From positions 1 to 64,000 of the forward strand of contig NZ_JHZK01000007.1 of the NCBI RefSeq assembly GCF_000688515.1: a DNA stretch of 64,000 bases, read 5' to 3'. This stretch comes from Afifella pfennigii DSM 17143 (GTDB lineage: Bacteria; Pseudomonadota; Alphaproteobacteria; Rhizobiales; Afifellaceae). Below, in pieces: positions 39,578 through 49,171 of this stretch; within the stretch, counting starts at the first letter, position 1, and every line of letters begins with the position of its first letter. Position numbers and translations under genes: made by a program. The notes under the pieces are model-generated. The model was not told where the DNA came from, did no database searches, and saw nothing but the letters and a program-made list of their open reading frames with translations.

Positions 39578-40312
39578 TTAGAGAAGCGTGCTTTTCGTCT
39601 GTCCGTAATGCATAAAATGGAAGGGAACACCACCGTCGGGCGTAAGCTCAGGATCGCGTGTCAGCCGGCCGGCGAGATCGGCCAGGACCCGGCGGGTGAT
39701 AAAGGGCAGGTCGGCCTCCTCCATATCCTCGAAGGTCAGCCATTTGGGATCGAGAAGCTCCCTATCGGTCTCCGCGACGCGCTGCATGGAGCCATCGTCG
39801 AAGACGGCGAAAAAGCGCGCATCGAAGCGGCGCGGCCGTCCCGGCGGGGTGATGGCCCGCGCCACCAGGCGCACCGGCGCCAGCGCCGGCAGATAGCCGG
39901 CCTGGTGAAAGGCGCGCCAGGAAGGGTTGCGCGAGGGGCGGGCAAGCGGGGCTTCCTGCCGGTCGCCGAGGAGATAGCCGGTCTCCTCGAAGGTCTCGCG
40001 GATGGCCGCCAGGGCGAGGGCGCGCCCGAGCCGCGGTGTCGCCCGCGCGCCGCAATGGTCGGCCAGTTTCATCTCCACGGGCGCGGCAAGCTCGCTGGCG
40101 GCGGGGGCGCGGTAATCGGCCTTTTCGACGCGCCCGCCGGGAAAGACGAGCTTGCCCGGCATGAAGACGTGCTGGTCCGAACGTCGGCCCATCAAGATGC
40201 GGGTCTGCCCGCCCTCGCGGCGCAGGACGATGAGCGTGGCGGCATCCTTGGGTCGCAGCGACGGGTGCGGGCGGGCGCTCTGCGGGCCGGGAAAGGCGAA
40301 ATTGGCGCTCAT
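39578..40312 (-). CDS. Nudix hydrolase
   Basis: The protein has 244 residues. The N-terminal GRRSDQHVFMPGKLVFPGGRVE is followed by a Nudix box in which the sequence AIRETFEETGYLLG carries the metal-binding glutamates; a long insertion separates the first Gly of the box. This resembles the larger CoA- or NAD-type Nudix enzymes. Its start codon (40310-40312) overlaps the stop of the DUF983 gene (ATGA), so it is translationally coupled to it. An RNA- or nucleotide-related role fits the RNase R neighbourhood. Confidence 0.85.
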   Translation of the reverse strand: MSANFAFPGPQSARPHPSLRPKDAATLIVLRREGGQTRILMGRRSDQHVFMPGKLVFPGGRVEKADYRAPAASELAAPVEMKLADHCGARATPRLGRALALAAIRETFEETGYLLGDRQEAPLARPSRNPSWRAFHQAGYLPALAPVRLVARAITPPGRPRRFDARFFAVFDDGSMQRVAETDRELLDPKWLTFEDMEEADLPFITRRVLADLAGRLTRDPELTPDGGVPFHFMHYGQTKSTLL

Positions 40313-40731
40313 CGCCAGGCGCTGTCGACGGATTTGTCGGCGGCTTCCGGCGCGTCGGGATCGAAGCCATGCATCCCCAGCGCCCATTGCAGGGCGACGG
40401 TGGCGCCCTTGGCCGGTCGCAGCAGAATGAGCGACATCGCCACCGTCAGCGGCAACCACAACGCCATATGCACCCAGAGCGGGGGAACCAGCGCCAGCTC
40501 CATCGCGAGCGCCAGGGCGACGACGACATGGCCGACGATGAAGACGACGAAATAGGGCGGGGCGTCGTCGGCGCGGTGGTGGTGAAGCGCCTCGCCGCAA
40601 TGGTCGCATTGCTCGCGCACGCGCAGAAAGCCGGAAAACATCGGGCCGCGAAAGCAGTTCGGGCAGCGGGCGGCCGCGCCGCTCGCCAGGGCCCGCAACA
40701 GGGGTCGTTTCTTCGTCGTCACATCCGCCAT
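40309..40731 (-). CDS. DUF983 zinc-binding membrane protein
   Basis: The protein has 140 residues. A zinc ribbon (Cys23, Cys26, Cys42 and Cys45, in CPNC and CDHC) precedes two transmembrane helices (FVVFIVGHVVVALALAMEL and WLPLTVAMSLILL). This is the DUF983 family, of unknown function. Its ATG at 40731 lies one base after the rnr stop, and its end overlaps the next gene, so the block rnr–DUF983–Nudix is one unit. Confidence 0.88.
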   Translation of the reverse strand: MADVTTKKRPLLRALASGAAARCPNCFRGPMFSGFLRVREQCDHCGEALHHHRADDAPPYFVVFIVGHVVVALALAMELALVPPLWVHMALWLPLTVAMSLILLRPAKGATVALQWALGMHGFDPDAPEAADKSVDSAWR

Positions 40732-40732
40732 C

Positions 40733-43012
40733 CTACTTCCGCCGCCGCCTGCCCCCCTTGGGCGGGCGACGCCTCTGGGTCGGGCCGCGCAGGCGCCGCC
40801 GGCCGCCAGCGCCACCCTTTTCCTTGGTGCCCTGGCTCAGCATCTCCAGCTTCAGGTCGCCGGCGAAGGGCGTCGCTTCGAGGAGGCGCACTTCCACGCG
40901 CTCGCCGAGCTGATAGCTGAGGCCGGTTTCGGTACCCGTCAAGCGGTGCAACGCCTCGTCATAGGCAAAATACTCCGCGCCGAGCGTGCCGATGGGCACG
41001 AAGCCGTCGGCGCCCGTCTCCTCCAGCTCCACGAAGAGGCCGGCGCGGGTGACGCCGCGGATGCGACCCCAAAAATGCGCGCCGACCTGGTCGGAGAGCC
41101 AGGCGGCGATGAGCCGGTCGAGCGTATCGCGCTCGGCGGCCATCGCCCGCCGTTCGGCAAGCGAGATATCGGCGGCGACCTTCTCCATGGCCGGCGCATC
41201 CATCTTGCCGAGGCCGCCCTCGCCGAAGGACAGGGCCGAGATCAGCGCCCGGTGGACGAGAAGATCGGCATAGCGGCGGATGGGCGAGGTGAAATGGGCG
41301 TAGCGGCGCAGATTGAGGCCGAAATGGCCGATATTCTGGGTGGAATACTGGGCCTGGCTCTGCGAGCGCAGCACCACCTCGTTGACCAGCATGGAATGAG
41401 CGGTGTCGGCGACGGTCCTCAAAATACGGTTGAACTCGGCCGGGCGCAGGCTGCCCTTCTTCGGCAGGTTGAGGTCGAGCGAGCCGAGGAAGTCGCGCAG
41501 GGCCTCCAGCTTGTCGAAGGAAGGCTCGTCGTGGATGCGGTAGACGAGCGGCGAATCCTTGCCCTCCAGCTCCTCGGCGGCGGCGACGTTCGCCTGGATC
41601 ATGAATTCCTCGATGAGCTTGTGGGCATCGAGGCGGGGCGGGACGTAGATGCGGTCGATGGCGCCGGTCTCGGTGAGCACGACCTTGCGCTCCGGCACGT
41701 CGAGCTCCAGGGGCTCGCGATCCTCGCGGCCGGCATGCAGCACCTTGTAAGCGGCCCAGAGCGGCTTCAAGACGTCCTCAAGCAAGGGCGCGGTGCGCTC
41801 GTTGGGATGGCCGTCGATGGCAGCCTGCGTCTCCTCGTAGGAGAGGGCGGCGGCCGAGCGCATCATGACGCGGTGGAAACGGTGGCTCAGCTTGCGGCCG
41901 GCGCCGTCGAAATGCATCCGAACGGCGAGCGCCGGGCGGTCCTCGCCGGCGCGCAGGGAGCACAGATCGTTGGAGATGCGCTCCGGCAGCATGGGCACGA
42001 CGCGGCCGGGAAAATAGACGGAGTTGCCGCGCTTTTCCGCTTCCTTGTCCATGGCAGAGCCGGGGCGCACATACCAGGCGACGTCGGCGATGGCGACGGT
42101 GACGATGAAACCGCCTTCGCGCTCCGGGTCGGGGCGGGCATGCACGGCATCGTCGTGGTCGCGCGCATCGGCCGGATCGATGGTGATCAGCTGCATGTCG
42201 CGCCAGTCGTCGCGATCGGCCATCCCAGCGGGGCTCGCCTCTTCCGCCTCGGCGAGCACGCGCGGCGGGAAGACGTAGGGGATATTGTGCTCCTCAAGGG
42301 CGATCAGGCTGATGGCCTTTTCGGAGGTGACGTCGCCGACGCGCTCGGCGATGCGGGCGGAGGGAAGGCCGAGCCGGTTCCTGGCGCGCGGCTCGATGGC
42401 GACGAGCTCGCCGTCCTCGGCATCGCCCGCATCGGCCGGCGCGACGATGAATTCGCGCTGACGGCGGTTGACCGGGACGATGCGCCCGCCGCCGCGCCCG
42501 CCCGGATCCGCGCGGAAGACGCCGATGGCGCGCTCGGGAACCCGCTCCAGAAGCTTCATCACCCGGCCCTCGTAAGGGCCGTTGCCGGAAGGCGGGGCGA
42601 TGCGGGCGAGAACCCGGTCGCCCGGCCCGGCGGCGGGCTTGCCGTGGCGCTTGCCGGAAGGGGAGAGGGCGAGGCGCACCCGCGGCGGGTCGCCGGCCGC
42701 CTCGTCCCAATCGGTGGGCAAGGCGATGAGGTCGCCGTCCTCGTCGACGTCGAAGATGCGCAGGACGGTGACCGGCGGCAGCGTGCCGGCAGGCCGGATG
42801 GCCTTGTGCGGGGAGGCGATCAGCCCCTCGTCGGCCATCTGCCGCAGCATGCGTTTGAGGCCGATGCGCTCCGCGCCGGTGATGCCGAAGGCGCGGGCTA
42901 TCTCGCGCTTGCCGACCTTGGCATCGGAGCCTTGCACGAATTCCAGGATATCCTGCCGGCTCGGCAGAGCCGGTGGAGCCTTCTTCTGTTTCTGCTTCTT
43001 GGCCTTCGGCAA
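40733..43012 (-). CDS. rnr: Ribonuclease R
   Basis: The protein has 759 residues. It is a 3'-5' exoribonuclease that degrades structured RNA. An N-terminal winged helix (about 20-70) and a cold-shock-like domain precede the RNB catalytic domain (about 275-600), in which the metal-binding aspartates are visible in DPADARDHDDAVHA and the motif AHFTSPIRRYADLLVH is present; an S1 domain and an Arg/Lys-rich tail end the protein. The gap to topA is two bases, so it is translated from the topA transcript. Confidence 0.95.
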   Translation of the reverse strand: MPKAKKQKQKKAPPALPSRQDILEFVQGSDAKVGKREIARAFGITGAERIGLKRMLRQMADEGLIASPHKAIRPAGTLPPVTVLRIFDVDEDGDLIALPTDWDEAAGDPPRVRLALSPSGKRHGKPAAGPGDRVLARIAPPSGNGPYEGRVMKLLERVPERAIGVFRADPGGRGGGRIVPVNRRQREFIVAPADAGDAEDGELVAIEPRARNRLGLPSARIAERVGDVTSEKAISLIALEEHNIPYVFPPRVLAEAEEASPAGMADRDDWRDMQLITIDPADARDHDDAVHARPDPEREGGFIVTVAIADVAWYVRPGSAMDKEAEKRGNSVYFPGRVVPMLPERISNDLCSLRAGEDRPALAVRMHFDGAGRKLSHRFHRVMMRSAAALSYEETQAAIDGHPNERTAPLLEDVLKPLWAAYKVLHAGREDREPLELDVPERKVVLTETGAIDRIYVPPRLDAHKLIEEFMIQANVAAAEELEGKDSPLVYRIHDEPSFDKLEALRDFLGSLDLNLPKKGSLRPAEFNRILRTVADTAHSMLVNEVVLRSQSQAQYSTQNIGHFGLNLRRYAHFTSPIRRYADLLVHRALISALSFGEGGLGKMDAPAMEKVAADISLAERRAMAAERDTLDRLIAAWLSDQVGAHFWGRIRGVTRAGLFVELEETGADGFVPIGTLGAEYFAYDEALHRLTGTETGLSYQLGERVEVRLLEATPFAGDLKLEMLSQGTKEKGGAGGRRRLRGPTQRRRPPKGGRRRRK

Positions 43013-43014
43013 TG

Positions 43015-45636
43015 TCAGCCTTTCGCCTTTGCCGGGCTCTTCTTCGCCGGCGCCTTGGTCTTGGATGCGCTCTTGGATGCCGTCTTGGCCGTCTTCGCCT
43101 TGCTCGCCTTTGCCGTCTTGCCGCCCTTGGCGGCCTTGGCTTCAATCAGCGCCAGAGCCTCCTCCAGCGTGACGCTCTCAGGGTCCTTGCCGCGCGGCAG
43201 GGTGGCGTTGATCTTGCCGTGATGGACATAGGGGCCGTAGCGCCCCTCCATGACGGTGACGGGGCCGCCGTCCGGATGCTCGCCGAGCGCCTTCAGCTCC
43301 TTCTTGCCCGGGCGGCCCTTCTTCTCCGCCAGAAGCGCGACGGCGCGGTTGGCGCCGACCGTGAAGACCTCCTCAAGGCTGTCCAGATTGGCGTATTTGC
43401 CATCATGGGAGACGAAGGGGCCGTAGCGTCCTATACCGGCGGTGATCGGCTTGCCGGTCTCAGGATGGGCGCCGATCTCGCGCGGCAGGGAGAGAAGCTG
43501 CAAGGCCTTCTCCAGGTTCATCGTCTCCGGGTCCCAGCCGCGCGGCAGGCTGGCGCGCTTGGGCTTGTCGTCGCCCTTCGCCGGGTCGGCGCCAAGCTGC
43601 ACATAGGGCCCGAACCGACCGGAGCGCAGGCTGACGGGCTCGCCGGTGTCCGGATCCTCGCCAAGGGCGACGCCTTCCGCGCTCATCGCCTGCTGCGCCA
43701 TGTCGCCGTCGGGCTCCGGCTCGGCGAGCTGACGGGTGTAGCGGCATTCGGGATAGTTGGAGCAGCCGATGAAGGCGCCGTAGCGGCCAAGCTTCAAGGA
43801 GAGCTTGCCATCGGCGCATTGGGGACAGGTGCGCGGGTCGCTGCCGTCCTCGCGTGGGGGAAAGATGAAGTCGCCCAGGATCTCGTTGAGCGCCTCCAGC
43901 ACCTCAGCGACGCGCAGGCCCTGAATGTCCTCAAGATTGGCGTTGAAATCGCGCCAGAAGTCACGCAGCACCGCCTGCCAGGACATCTCGCCGGCGGAGA
44001 TGAGATCGAGCTTCTCCTCCAGATCGGCGGTGAAGTCGTACTCCACGTAGCGGCGGAAGAAGCTTTCCAGGAAGGCGGTGACGAGGCGGCCCTTGTCCTC
44101 CGGCACCAGGCGGCGCTTGTCGAGCCGCACATAGCCGCGATCGCGCAGGACACTCATCGTCTGGGCATAGGTGGAAGGCCGGCCGATGCTGAGCTCCTCC
44201 ATCTTCTTGATGAGCGAAGCCTCGGTGTAGCGCGGCGGCGGCTCGGTGAAATGCTGGCTGGCGGCAACGCCGAGCGCGCTCAGCGGGTCGTCCGCCGCGA
44301 CGGGCGGCAGGCGGCCGCCTTCCTCGTCCTCCGGCTCGTCGCGACCCTCCTGGTAGAGGGCGAGAAAGCCATCGAAACGAATGACGCTGCCGGTGGCGCG
44401 AAGGCCGAGCGTGCTGGAGCCGGAACGCGCATCCACCTCGATCGTGGTGCGCTCCATCTCGGCGGAGGCCATCTGGCTCGCCATGGTGCGCTTCCATATG
44501 AGCTCGTAGAGCCGCGCCTGGTCGCTGTCGAGACGGCGCTCAACATCCGCCGGCAGGCGGGCAGGGTCGGTGGGGCGAATCGCCTCGTGCGCCTCCTGGG
44601 CGTTCTTGGCCTTGACGAAATAGCGCCGTGGCTGATCCGGCAGGTAGGGCGCGCCGTAATCCGACTTGATGAGGTCGCGCACGGCCGACAGCGCTTCCGG
44701 AGCGATGTCGACGCCGTCGGTACGCATATAGGTGATGAGGCCGATGGTCTCGCCGCCGACATCGACGCCTTCATAGAGGCGCTGGGCGACGCGCATGGTG
44801 CGGGTGGCGTCGAAGCCGAGCTTTCGCTGCGCTTCCTGCTGCAGGGTGGAGGTGGTGAAGGGAGGTTGCGGATTGCGGCTGTGGGGCTTCGATTCCACGC
44901 TCTCGACGCGGAAGGCCGCGTCCTGAAGCAGCTTCTTCAGCCGCGTCGCCTGGGCCTCGTCGCCGATGGAGAGCTTGGTCAGCTTCTTGCCGTCCTCGGC
45001 GACGAGCCGGGCGGTGAAGCTGTCCTTGGCGGGGGTGGCGAGCTCGGCGGTCAGAGACCAGTATTCCTGTGGGCGGAAGCGCTCGATCTCCGATTCCCGG
45101 TCGCAGACCAGGCGCAGCGCCACGGACTGGACACGGCCGGCGGAACGGGCGCCCGGCAGCTTGCGCCACAGAACCGGCGAAAGGGAGAAGCCGACAAGGT
45201 AATCGAGAGCGCGGCGCGCCAGATAGGCCTCCACCAGCGCGTCGTCGATCTCCCGGGGCTGGGCGATGGCCTCTTCCACGGCGCGCTTGGTGATGGCGTT
45301 GAAGACAACGCGCGCGACCGGCTTGTCCTTCAGCCCCCTCTTCGACCTCAAAACCTCCAGGACGTGCCAGGAAATCGCCTCGCCCTCGCGATCAGGGTCG
45401 GTGGCGAGCAAGATCCGGTCGGCGGATTTGGCCGCCTCGGCGATCTCGGCAAGGCGCTTCTTGGCCTTGTCCGCGACCTCCCAGGACATGGCGAAGTCCT
45501 CGTCCGGCCGCACCGATCCGTCCTTCGACGGCAGATCGCGGACATGGCCGTAGGAGGCCAGGACCTGGTAGTCGGAGCCGAGGTATTTGTTGATCGTCTT
45601 CGCCTTGGCGGGCGATTCGACAATCACGAGATCCAT
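43015..45636 (-). CDS. topA: DNA topoisomerase I
   Basis: The protein has 873 residues. It relaxes negative supercoils and prevents R-loops. The Toprim domain (MDLVIVESPAKAKTI … TDPDREGEAISWH) and the catalytic Tyr303 (GLITYMRTDG) are complete. One zinc finger (CPQC … CSNYPEC) is followed by three topoisomerase C-terminal repeats without cysteines (each with RYGP or RFGPYV) and a Lys/Ala-rich tail of about 45 residues. It heads the topA–rnr–DUF983–Nudix operon. Confidence 0.97.
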   Translation of the reverse strand: MDLVIVESPAKAKTINKYLGSDYQVLASYGHVRDLPSKDGSVRPDEDFAMSWEVADKAKKRLAEIAEAAKSADRILLATDPDREGEAISWHVLEVLRSKRGLKDKPVARVVFNAITKRAVEEAIAQPREIDDALVEAYLARRALDYLVGFSLSPVLWRKLPGARSAGRVQSVALRLVCDRESEIERFRPQEYWSLTAELATPAKDSFTARLVAEDGKKLTKLSIGDEAQATRLKKLLQDAAFRVESVESKPHSRNPQPPFTTSTLQQEAQRKLGFDATRTMRVAQRLYEGVDVGGETIGLITYMRTDGVDIAPEALSAVRDLIKSDYGAPYLPDQPRRYFVKAKNAQEAHEAIRPTDPARLPADVERRLDSDQARLYELIWKRTMASQMASAEMERTTIEVDARSGSSTLGLRATGSVIRFDGFLALYQEGRDEPEDEEGGRLPPVAADDPLSALGVAASQHFTEPPPRYTEASLIKKMEELSIGRPSTYAQTMSVLRDRGYVRLDKRRLVPEDKGRLVTAFLESFFRRYVEYDFTADLEEKLDLISAGEMSWQAVLRDFWRDFNANLEDIQGLRVAEVLEALNEILGDFIFPPREDGSDPRTCPQCADGKLSLKLGRYGAFIGCSNYPECRYTRQLAEPEPDGDMAQQAMSAEGVALGEDPDTGEPVSLRSGRFGPYVQLGADPAKGDDKPKRASLPRGWDPETMNLEKALQLLSLPREIGAHPETGKPITAGIGRYGPFVSHDGKYANLDSLEEVFTVGANRAVALLAEKKGRPGKKELKALGEHPDGGPVTVMEGRYGPYVHHGKINATLPRGKDPESVTLEEALALIEAKAAKGGKTAKASKAKTAKTASKSASKTKAPAKKSPAKAKG

Positions 45637-45808
45637 GGAAATCTACTCCTTGGGCGGAAACAGGCGCCGCGCGGTTGCCTCACTTGGATTGCCCGGGCGG
45701 CTGGGTCAAGGCCGCAGAAGGGCAGGGCAGCCAGGAGCGCAGCGGTCAGGCCTCTATCCTCCCGACTGTTATTCAACTAAAACGCGAATAAATACATAGA
45801 CGCACGTC

Positions 45809-46030
45809 TTGCGTGCTGATGGGGCGTTGACGTTGGTGGAAGGTAAGCGGCGCGAGGAGATCGCGGAAGAGATTGCCGTTCAGGCGAGCCAGTTGCGGCG
45901 GATGGCGGAGGAGGCGCGCATGCCCTTTCTTGGCTATCTCGCCGAGATGGTGGTGCTGGAGGCCTGGCGGGAAGCCTCGCGCGAACGCGATGCGAGCGAG
46001 GAGCACGGCGCTTCAGGGGCCGCGGGATAG
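45809..46030 (+). CDS. Small helical protein, possible gene
   Basis: The frame encodes up to 73 residues from TTG at 45809, with alternative TTG or GTG starts at 45827 and 45836. The segment EIAEEIAVQASQLRRMAEEARMPFLGYLAEMVVLEAWREA is strongly amphipathic, as in short conserved Rhizobiales proteins of unknown function. AT-rich promoter-like DNA (around 45770-45800) precedes it. It overlaps no other good candidate. Start uncertain. Confidence 0.5.
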   Translation: MRADGALTLVEGKRREEIAEEIAVQASQLRRMAEEARMPFLGYLAEMVVLEAWREASRERDASEEHGASGAAG

Positions 46031-46035
46031 GATGC

Positions 46036-47181
46036 TCAGAAGATCAGAGAAATGCGTCCGCCTGGATGACGCTCCAGCCGGCCGGCGAGCTCCAGCTCCA
46101 GGAGAATGACGCTGACGATGCGCGCGGCGAGCCCGGTCTCTGCGATGAGGTCGTCGACCGTGACCGGGACCGGGCCGAGCGCGTCCACCACCTTCGCCCG
46201 CTCCTCGCCGGCCGGCTCCACCATGGCGGGCGGGGGCGTCTTTTTGGGAAGCTCGAAGCCCTCCCGTTTCGGCAGGGCCAGCATCGGCGACAGCGCCTCC
46301 ACGATATCGGCCGCATCCGTCACCAGCCTGGCGCCCTTCTTGATGAGGCCGTTGGTGCCCGATGCACGCGGATCGAGCGGCGAGCCGGGCACCGCCATGA
46401 CCTCGCGGTTCTCCTCCAGCGCCAGGCGGGCGGTGATGAGGGAGCCGGAGCGCTCCGCCGCCTCCACGACGACCGTCGCCAGCGTCATGGCGGCGATGAT
46501 GCGGTTGCGGCGTGGGAAGTCGCGTGCCCGCGGCGTCCAGCCCATCGGCATCTCGCTGACGAGGGCGCCTTGCGCGGCGAGGATGCGCTCAAGAAGCGCT
46601 TCGTGCTCGGGCGGATAGACGATATCGACCCCGCCGGCGAAGACGGCCACCGTTCCCGTCCCCAGCGCGGCCTCGTGGGCGGCGGCGTCGATGCCGCGGG
46701 CAAGCCCGGAGACGATTGTGAAGCCGGCCTCTCCAAGCCCGCGGGCAAGGCGGGCGGCCATGCGCTTGCCGGCGATGGAGGCGTTGCGCGAGCCGACGAT
46801 GGCCACCGCCGGGCGAGCGAGAAGGGCGGCGTCGCCGCGCAGGGCGATGAGCGGCGGAGGCTGCTCGGCCTGGCGCAGCCAGGGCGGGTAATGCGGCTCG
46901 CCGACGCCGATGAAATCGGCCCCGATCCGCGCCGCGGCGGCAAGCTCGCGCTCCACCTCCGCCTCGCTGGCAATCTTCAAGGTGCGGCGCGCGCCGCCCC
47001 GCTTCGACAGTTCCGGCAAGGCGCGCAGCGCCGCGGCGGCGGAGCCGTAATGGTTGATGAGGGAGCGGAAGGTCTGCGGGCCGACATTCTCGCTGCGGAT
47101 GAGGCGCAGCCAGGCGCGTTTCTGTTCGCCCGTCAGGCGGATGCCTTCGCCAGCTTCGGGGCCGCCCCCACGCCCCGGCAT
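46036..47181 (-). CDS. dprA: DNA-processing protein DprA
   Basis: The protein has 381 residues. It loads RecA onto incoming single-stranded DNA in natural transformation. The Rossmann-like core (AVAIVGSRNASIAGKRMAARLA, TVAVFAGGVDIVYPPEH, PRRNRIIAAM) is complete, and a C-terminal winged helix (GPVPVTVDDLIAETGLAARIVSVILLELELAGRL) is present. It starts 14 bases after plsY, with which it is probably co-transcribed. No other competence gene is in the window. Confidence 0.94.
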   Translation of the reverse strand: MPGRGGGPEAGEGIRLTGEQKRAWLRLIRSENVGPQTFRSLINHYGSAAAALRALPELSKRGGARRTLKIASEAEVERELAAAARIGADFIGVGEPHYPPWLRQAEQPPPLIALRGDAALLARPAVAIVGSRNASIAGKRMAARLARGLGEAGFTIVSGLARGIDAAAHEAALGTGTVAVFAGGVDIVYPPEHEALLERILAAQGALVSEMPMGWTPRARDFPRRNRIIAAMTLATVVVEAAERSGSLITARLALEENREVMAVPGSPLDPRASGTNGLIKKGARLVTDAADIVEALSPMLALPKREGFELPKKTPPPAMVEPAGEERAKVVDALGPVPVTVDDLIAETGLAARIVSVILLELELAGRLERHPGGRISLIF

Positions 47182-47194
47182 CTTCAGCCGCCGC

Positions 47195-47806
47195 TCATTT
47201 CTGACCGATCCGCGATTCGGTGCCCTTCAAGAGCCGGGCGAGATTGGCGCGATGGCGGAACCACAGGATGACGGTGACGATGAGGAAGAGTTCGGCGAGC
47301 GCGATCTGCCCGGTGACGAAGAAGATGACGGGCGTTGCGGCGCTCGTCAGCAGCGCGGCAAGGGAAGAATAGCGGGTGGCGAAGGCCGTGCCGATCCAGA
47401 TCGCCGCGGCGGCGAGCATGGTCGGCCAGGAAAGCGCCAGCAGGATGCCGAAATAGGTGGCGACGCCCTTGCCGCCGGAAAAGCGCAGCCAGACGGGAAA
47501 GCAATGGCCGAGAAAGGCGCCGAAGGCCGCGGCGAGCGCCGGCTCGGTGCCGAAGCGGCTGGCGAGGAGGACGGCGAGCGTGCCCTTCAGCGCATCGGCG
47601 AGGAGCGTCGCTGCGGCCAGCTTCTTATTCCCGGTGCGCAGAACATTGGTGGCGCCGATATTGCCGGAGCCGATGCCGCGGATATCGCCGAAGCCGGCAA
47701 GGCGCGCCAGGATCAGCCCGGAAGGAATGGAGCCGAGAAGATAGCCGAAGACGAGGCCGCCAAGAGCGGCCCAGGTGAATGCCAGCTGGATCGGATCGGC
47801 CGTCAC
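47195..47806 (-). CDS. plsY: Acyl-phosphate glycerol-3-phosphate acyltransferase
   Basis: The protein has 203 residues with about five transmembrane helices. PlsY transfers acyl from acyl-phosphate to glycerol 3-phosphate, the first committed step of phospholipid synthesis. Its three conserved cytoplasmic loops are visible: [29 protein letters not shown] and FSGGKGVAT. The start is a GTG at 47806. It lies between dprA and the pyrC-like gene in a leftward block, the usual order in Rhizobiales. Confidence 0.94.
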   Translation of the reverse strand: MTADPIQLAFTWAALGGLVFGYLLGSIPSGLILARLAGFGDIRGIGSGNIGATNVLRTGNKKLAAATLLADALKGTLAVLLASRFGTEPALAAAFGAFLGHCFPVWLRFSGGKGVATYFGILLALSWPTMLAAAAIWIGTAFATRYSSLAALLTSAATPVIFFVTGQIALAELFLIVTVILWFRHRANLARLLKGTESRIGQK

Positions 47807-47844
47807 GGCTCTGCCCCCATACGAGCGGCCTCAGGGCTTGCTTG

Positions 47845-49164
47845 CTAAGCTCCCCGCTCTCCATCTGCATAAGGATAGACGGTCCTCCCGGCAACCAGCG
47901 TGCGCGTCACGCGGCCGGAGAGCTTCGCCCCCTCAAAGCAGGTGTTCTTGGAGCGGGAATTGAGGGCCTCCTCCGTCACCACCCAGGGCCTATTAAGGTC
48001 GACGACGGCAAGGTCGGCCGGGGCGCCGGGCTTCAAGGTGCCGCCGGCAAGGCCGAGGAGGGAGGCCGGCGCGGTCGACATCGCTTCCACCAGGCGCAGC
48101 AGCGGCACGTCGCCGGAATGGACGAGGCGAAGGCCGACCGCAAGCGAGGTCTCCAGGCCGACGGCGCCGTCCGCCGCCTCGGCGAAGGGCTGGCGCTTGC
48201 CCTCCACATCCTCCGGGTCGTGGGCGGAAACGACAATATCAAGCGTGCCGTCGGCCAGGGCCTCCACCATGGCGAGGCGGTCTTCCTCGCTTCTGAGCGG
48301 CGGCGACATTTTGAAGAAGGTGCGATAGGAGCCGATATCGCCCTCGTTGAGGGAAAGATGCGCAATCGCCGCCCCGGCAGTGACACTAAGGCCGCCAGCC
48401 TTGGCATGGCGGACGGCATCGAGAGAGGCGGCGCAGGAGAGCTGCGCGGCGTGGTAGCGGCCGCGCGTCAGGCGGGCGAGCCGCAAGTCGCGCTCCAGCA
48501 AGATGGTCTCCGCCTCGCGCGGAATGCCGGGAAGGCCGAGGCGGGTCGCAACCTCGCTCTCGTTCATGACGCCGGCGCTGGCCAGATCGGCATCTTCCGT
48601 GTGGTGCACGATGAGGGCGTCGAAGTCGCGGCCATAGGTGAGGGCGTTGCGCATCACCTGGGCGTTGCGCAGCGAGCGGCGGCCCTCGGTGAAGGCGACG
48701 GCGCCGGCATCCTTCAAAAGCCCGAATTCCGACAGCTCCTCGCCGGCAAGCCCCTTGGTCACGGCCGCCATGGGATGGATGTTGACGAGGGCGGAATGGC
48801 GGGCGCGGCGCAAGACGAAATCGACGAGCGCGGGATCGTCGATGACCGGATCGGTGTCGGGCATCGTCACCAGCGTGGTGACGCCGCCAGCGGCCGCCGC
48901 CCGGCTCGCCGTCTCCAGCGTCTCCAGATGCTCCGCGCCGGGCTCGCCGACGAAGACGCGCATATCGACAAGGCCGGGAATGACCGCCTTGCCGGCGCAA
49001 TCGAAGACCTCCCAGCCCTCCGGCGTGCCCTGATTGGCCGCTTCCGGCCCGGCGGCGACGATGCGCCCGTCGGAGACGACGACGGCACCCGGACTGTCGA
49101 GACCGCGGGAGGGATCGACGATGCGGGCGTTGGCGAGGAGGATGGGACGGGGCATGGGCGGCAT
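47845..49164 (-). CDS. pyrC: Dihydroorotase-like protein without the metal-binding HxH motif
   Basis: The protein has 439 residues and the amidohydrolase fold of class I dihydroorotases. The first metal motif, normally DMHVHLREPG, reads DMRVFVGEPG (Arg69 and Phe71 in place of both His). Later metal positions are also altered: AHVST-type His is Gln241 (AAQLSC), and the TDHAPH-type motif is SAHDPED (near 313-319). The protein cannot be a normal dihydroorotase. In Pseudomonas a similar inactive PyrC homologue is required for assembly of aspartate carbamoyltransferase; the seven-base gap to pyrB here fits such a role. An active dihydroorotase must be encoded elsewhere. Confidence 0.88.
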   Translation of the reverse strand: MPPMPRPILLANARIVDPSRGLDSPGAVVVSDGRIVAAGPEAANQGTPEGWEVFDCAGKAVIPGLVDMRVFVGEPGAEHLETLETASRAAAAGGVTTLVTMPDTDPVIDDPALVDFVLRRARHSALVNIHPMAAVTKGLAGEELSEFGLLKDAGAVAFTEGRRSLRNAQVMRNALTYGRDFDALIVHHTEDADLASAGVMNESEVATRLGLPGIPREAETILLERDLRLARLTRGRYHAAQLSCAASLDAVRHAKAGGLSVTAGAAIAHLSLNEGDIGSYRTFFKMSPPLRSEEDRLAMVEALADGTLDIVVSAHDPEDVEGKRQPFAEAADGAVGLETSLAVGLRLVHSGDVPLLRLVEAMSTAPASLLGLAGGTLKPGAPADLAVVDLNRPWVVTEEALNSRSKNTCFEGAKLSGRVTRTLVAGRTVYPYADGERGA

Positions 49165-49171
49165 TTTTGAG

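Noticed and set aside
42973-45780. A 935-codon plus-strand open frame opposite topA, and similar long frames opposite gyrA (29410-31932), rnr (40946-43222), pccA (7923-9899) and the first radical SAM gene (463-2310)
   Set aside because: They mirror well-supported genes on the other strand, have no recognisable domains and a composition rich in Arg, Ala, Gly and Asp. In high-GC DNA stop codons are rare in the antisense frame, which produces such shadows.
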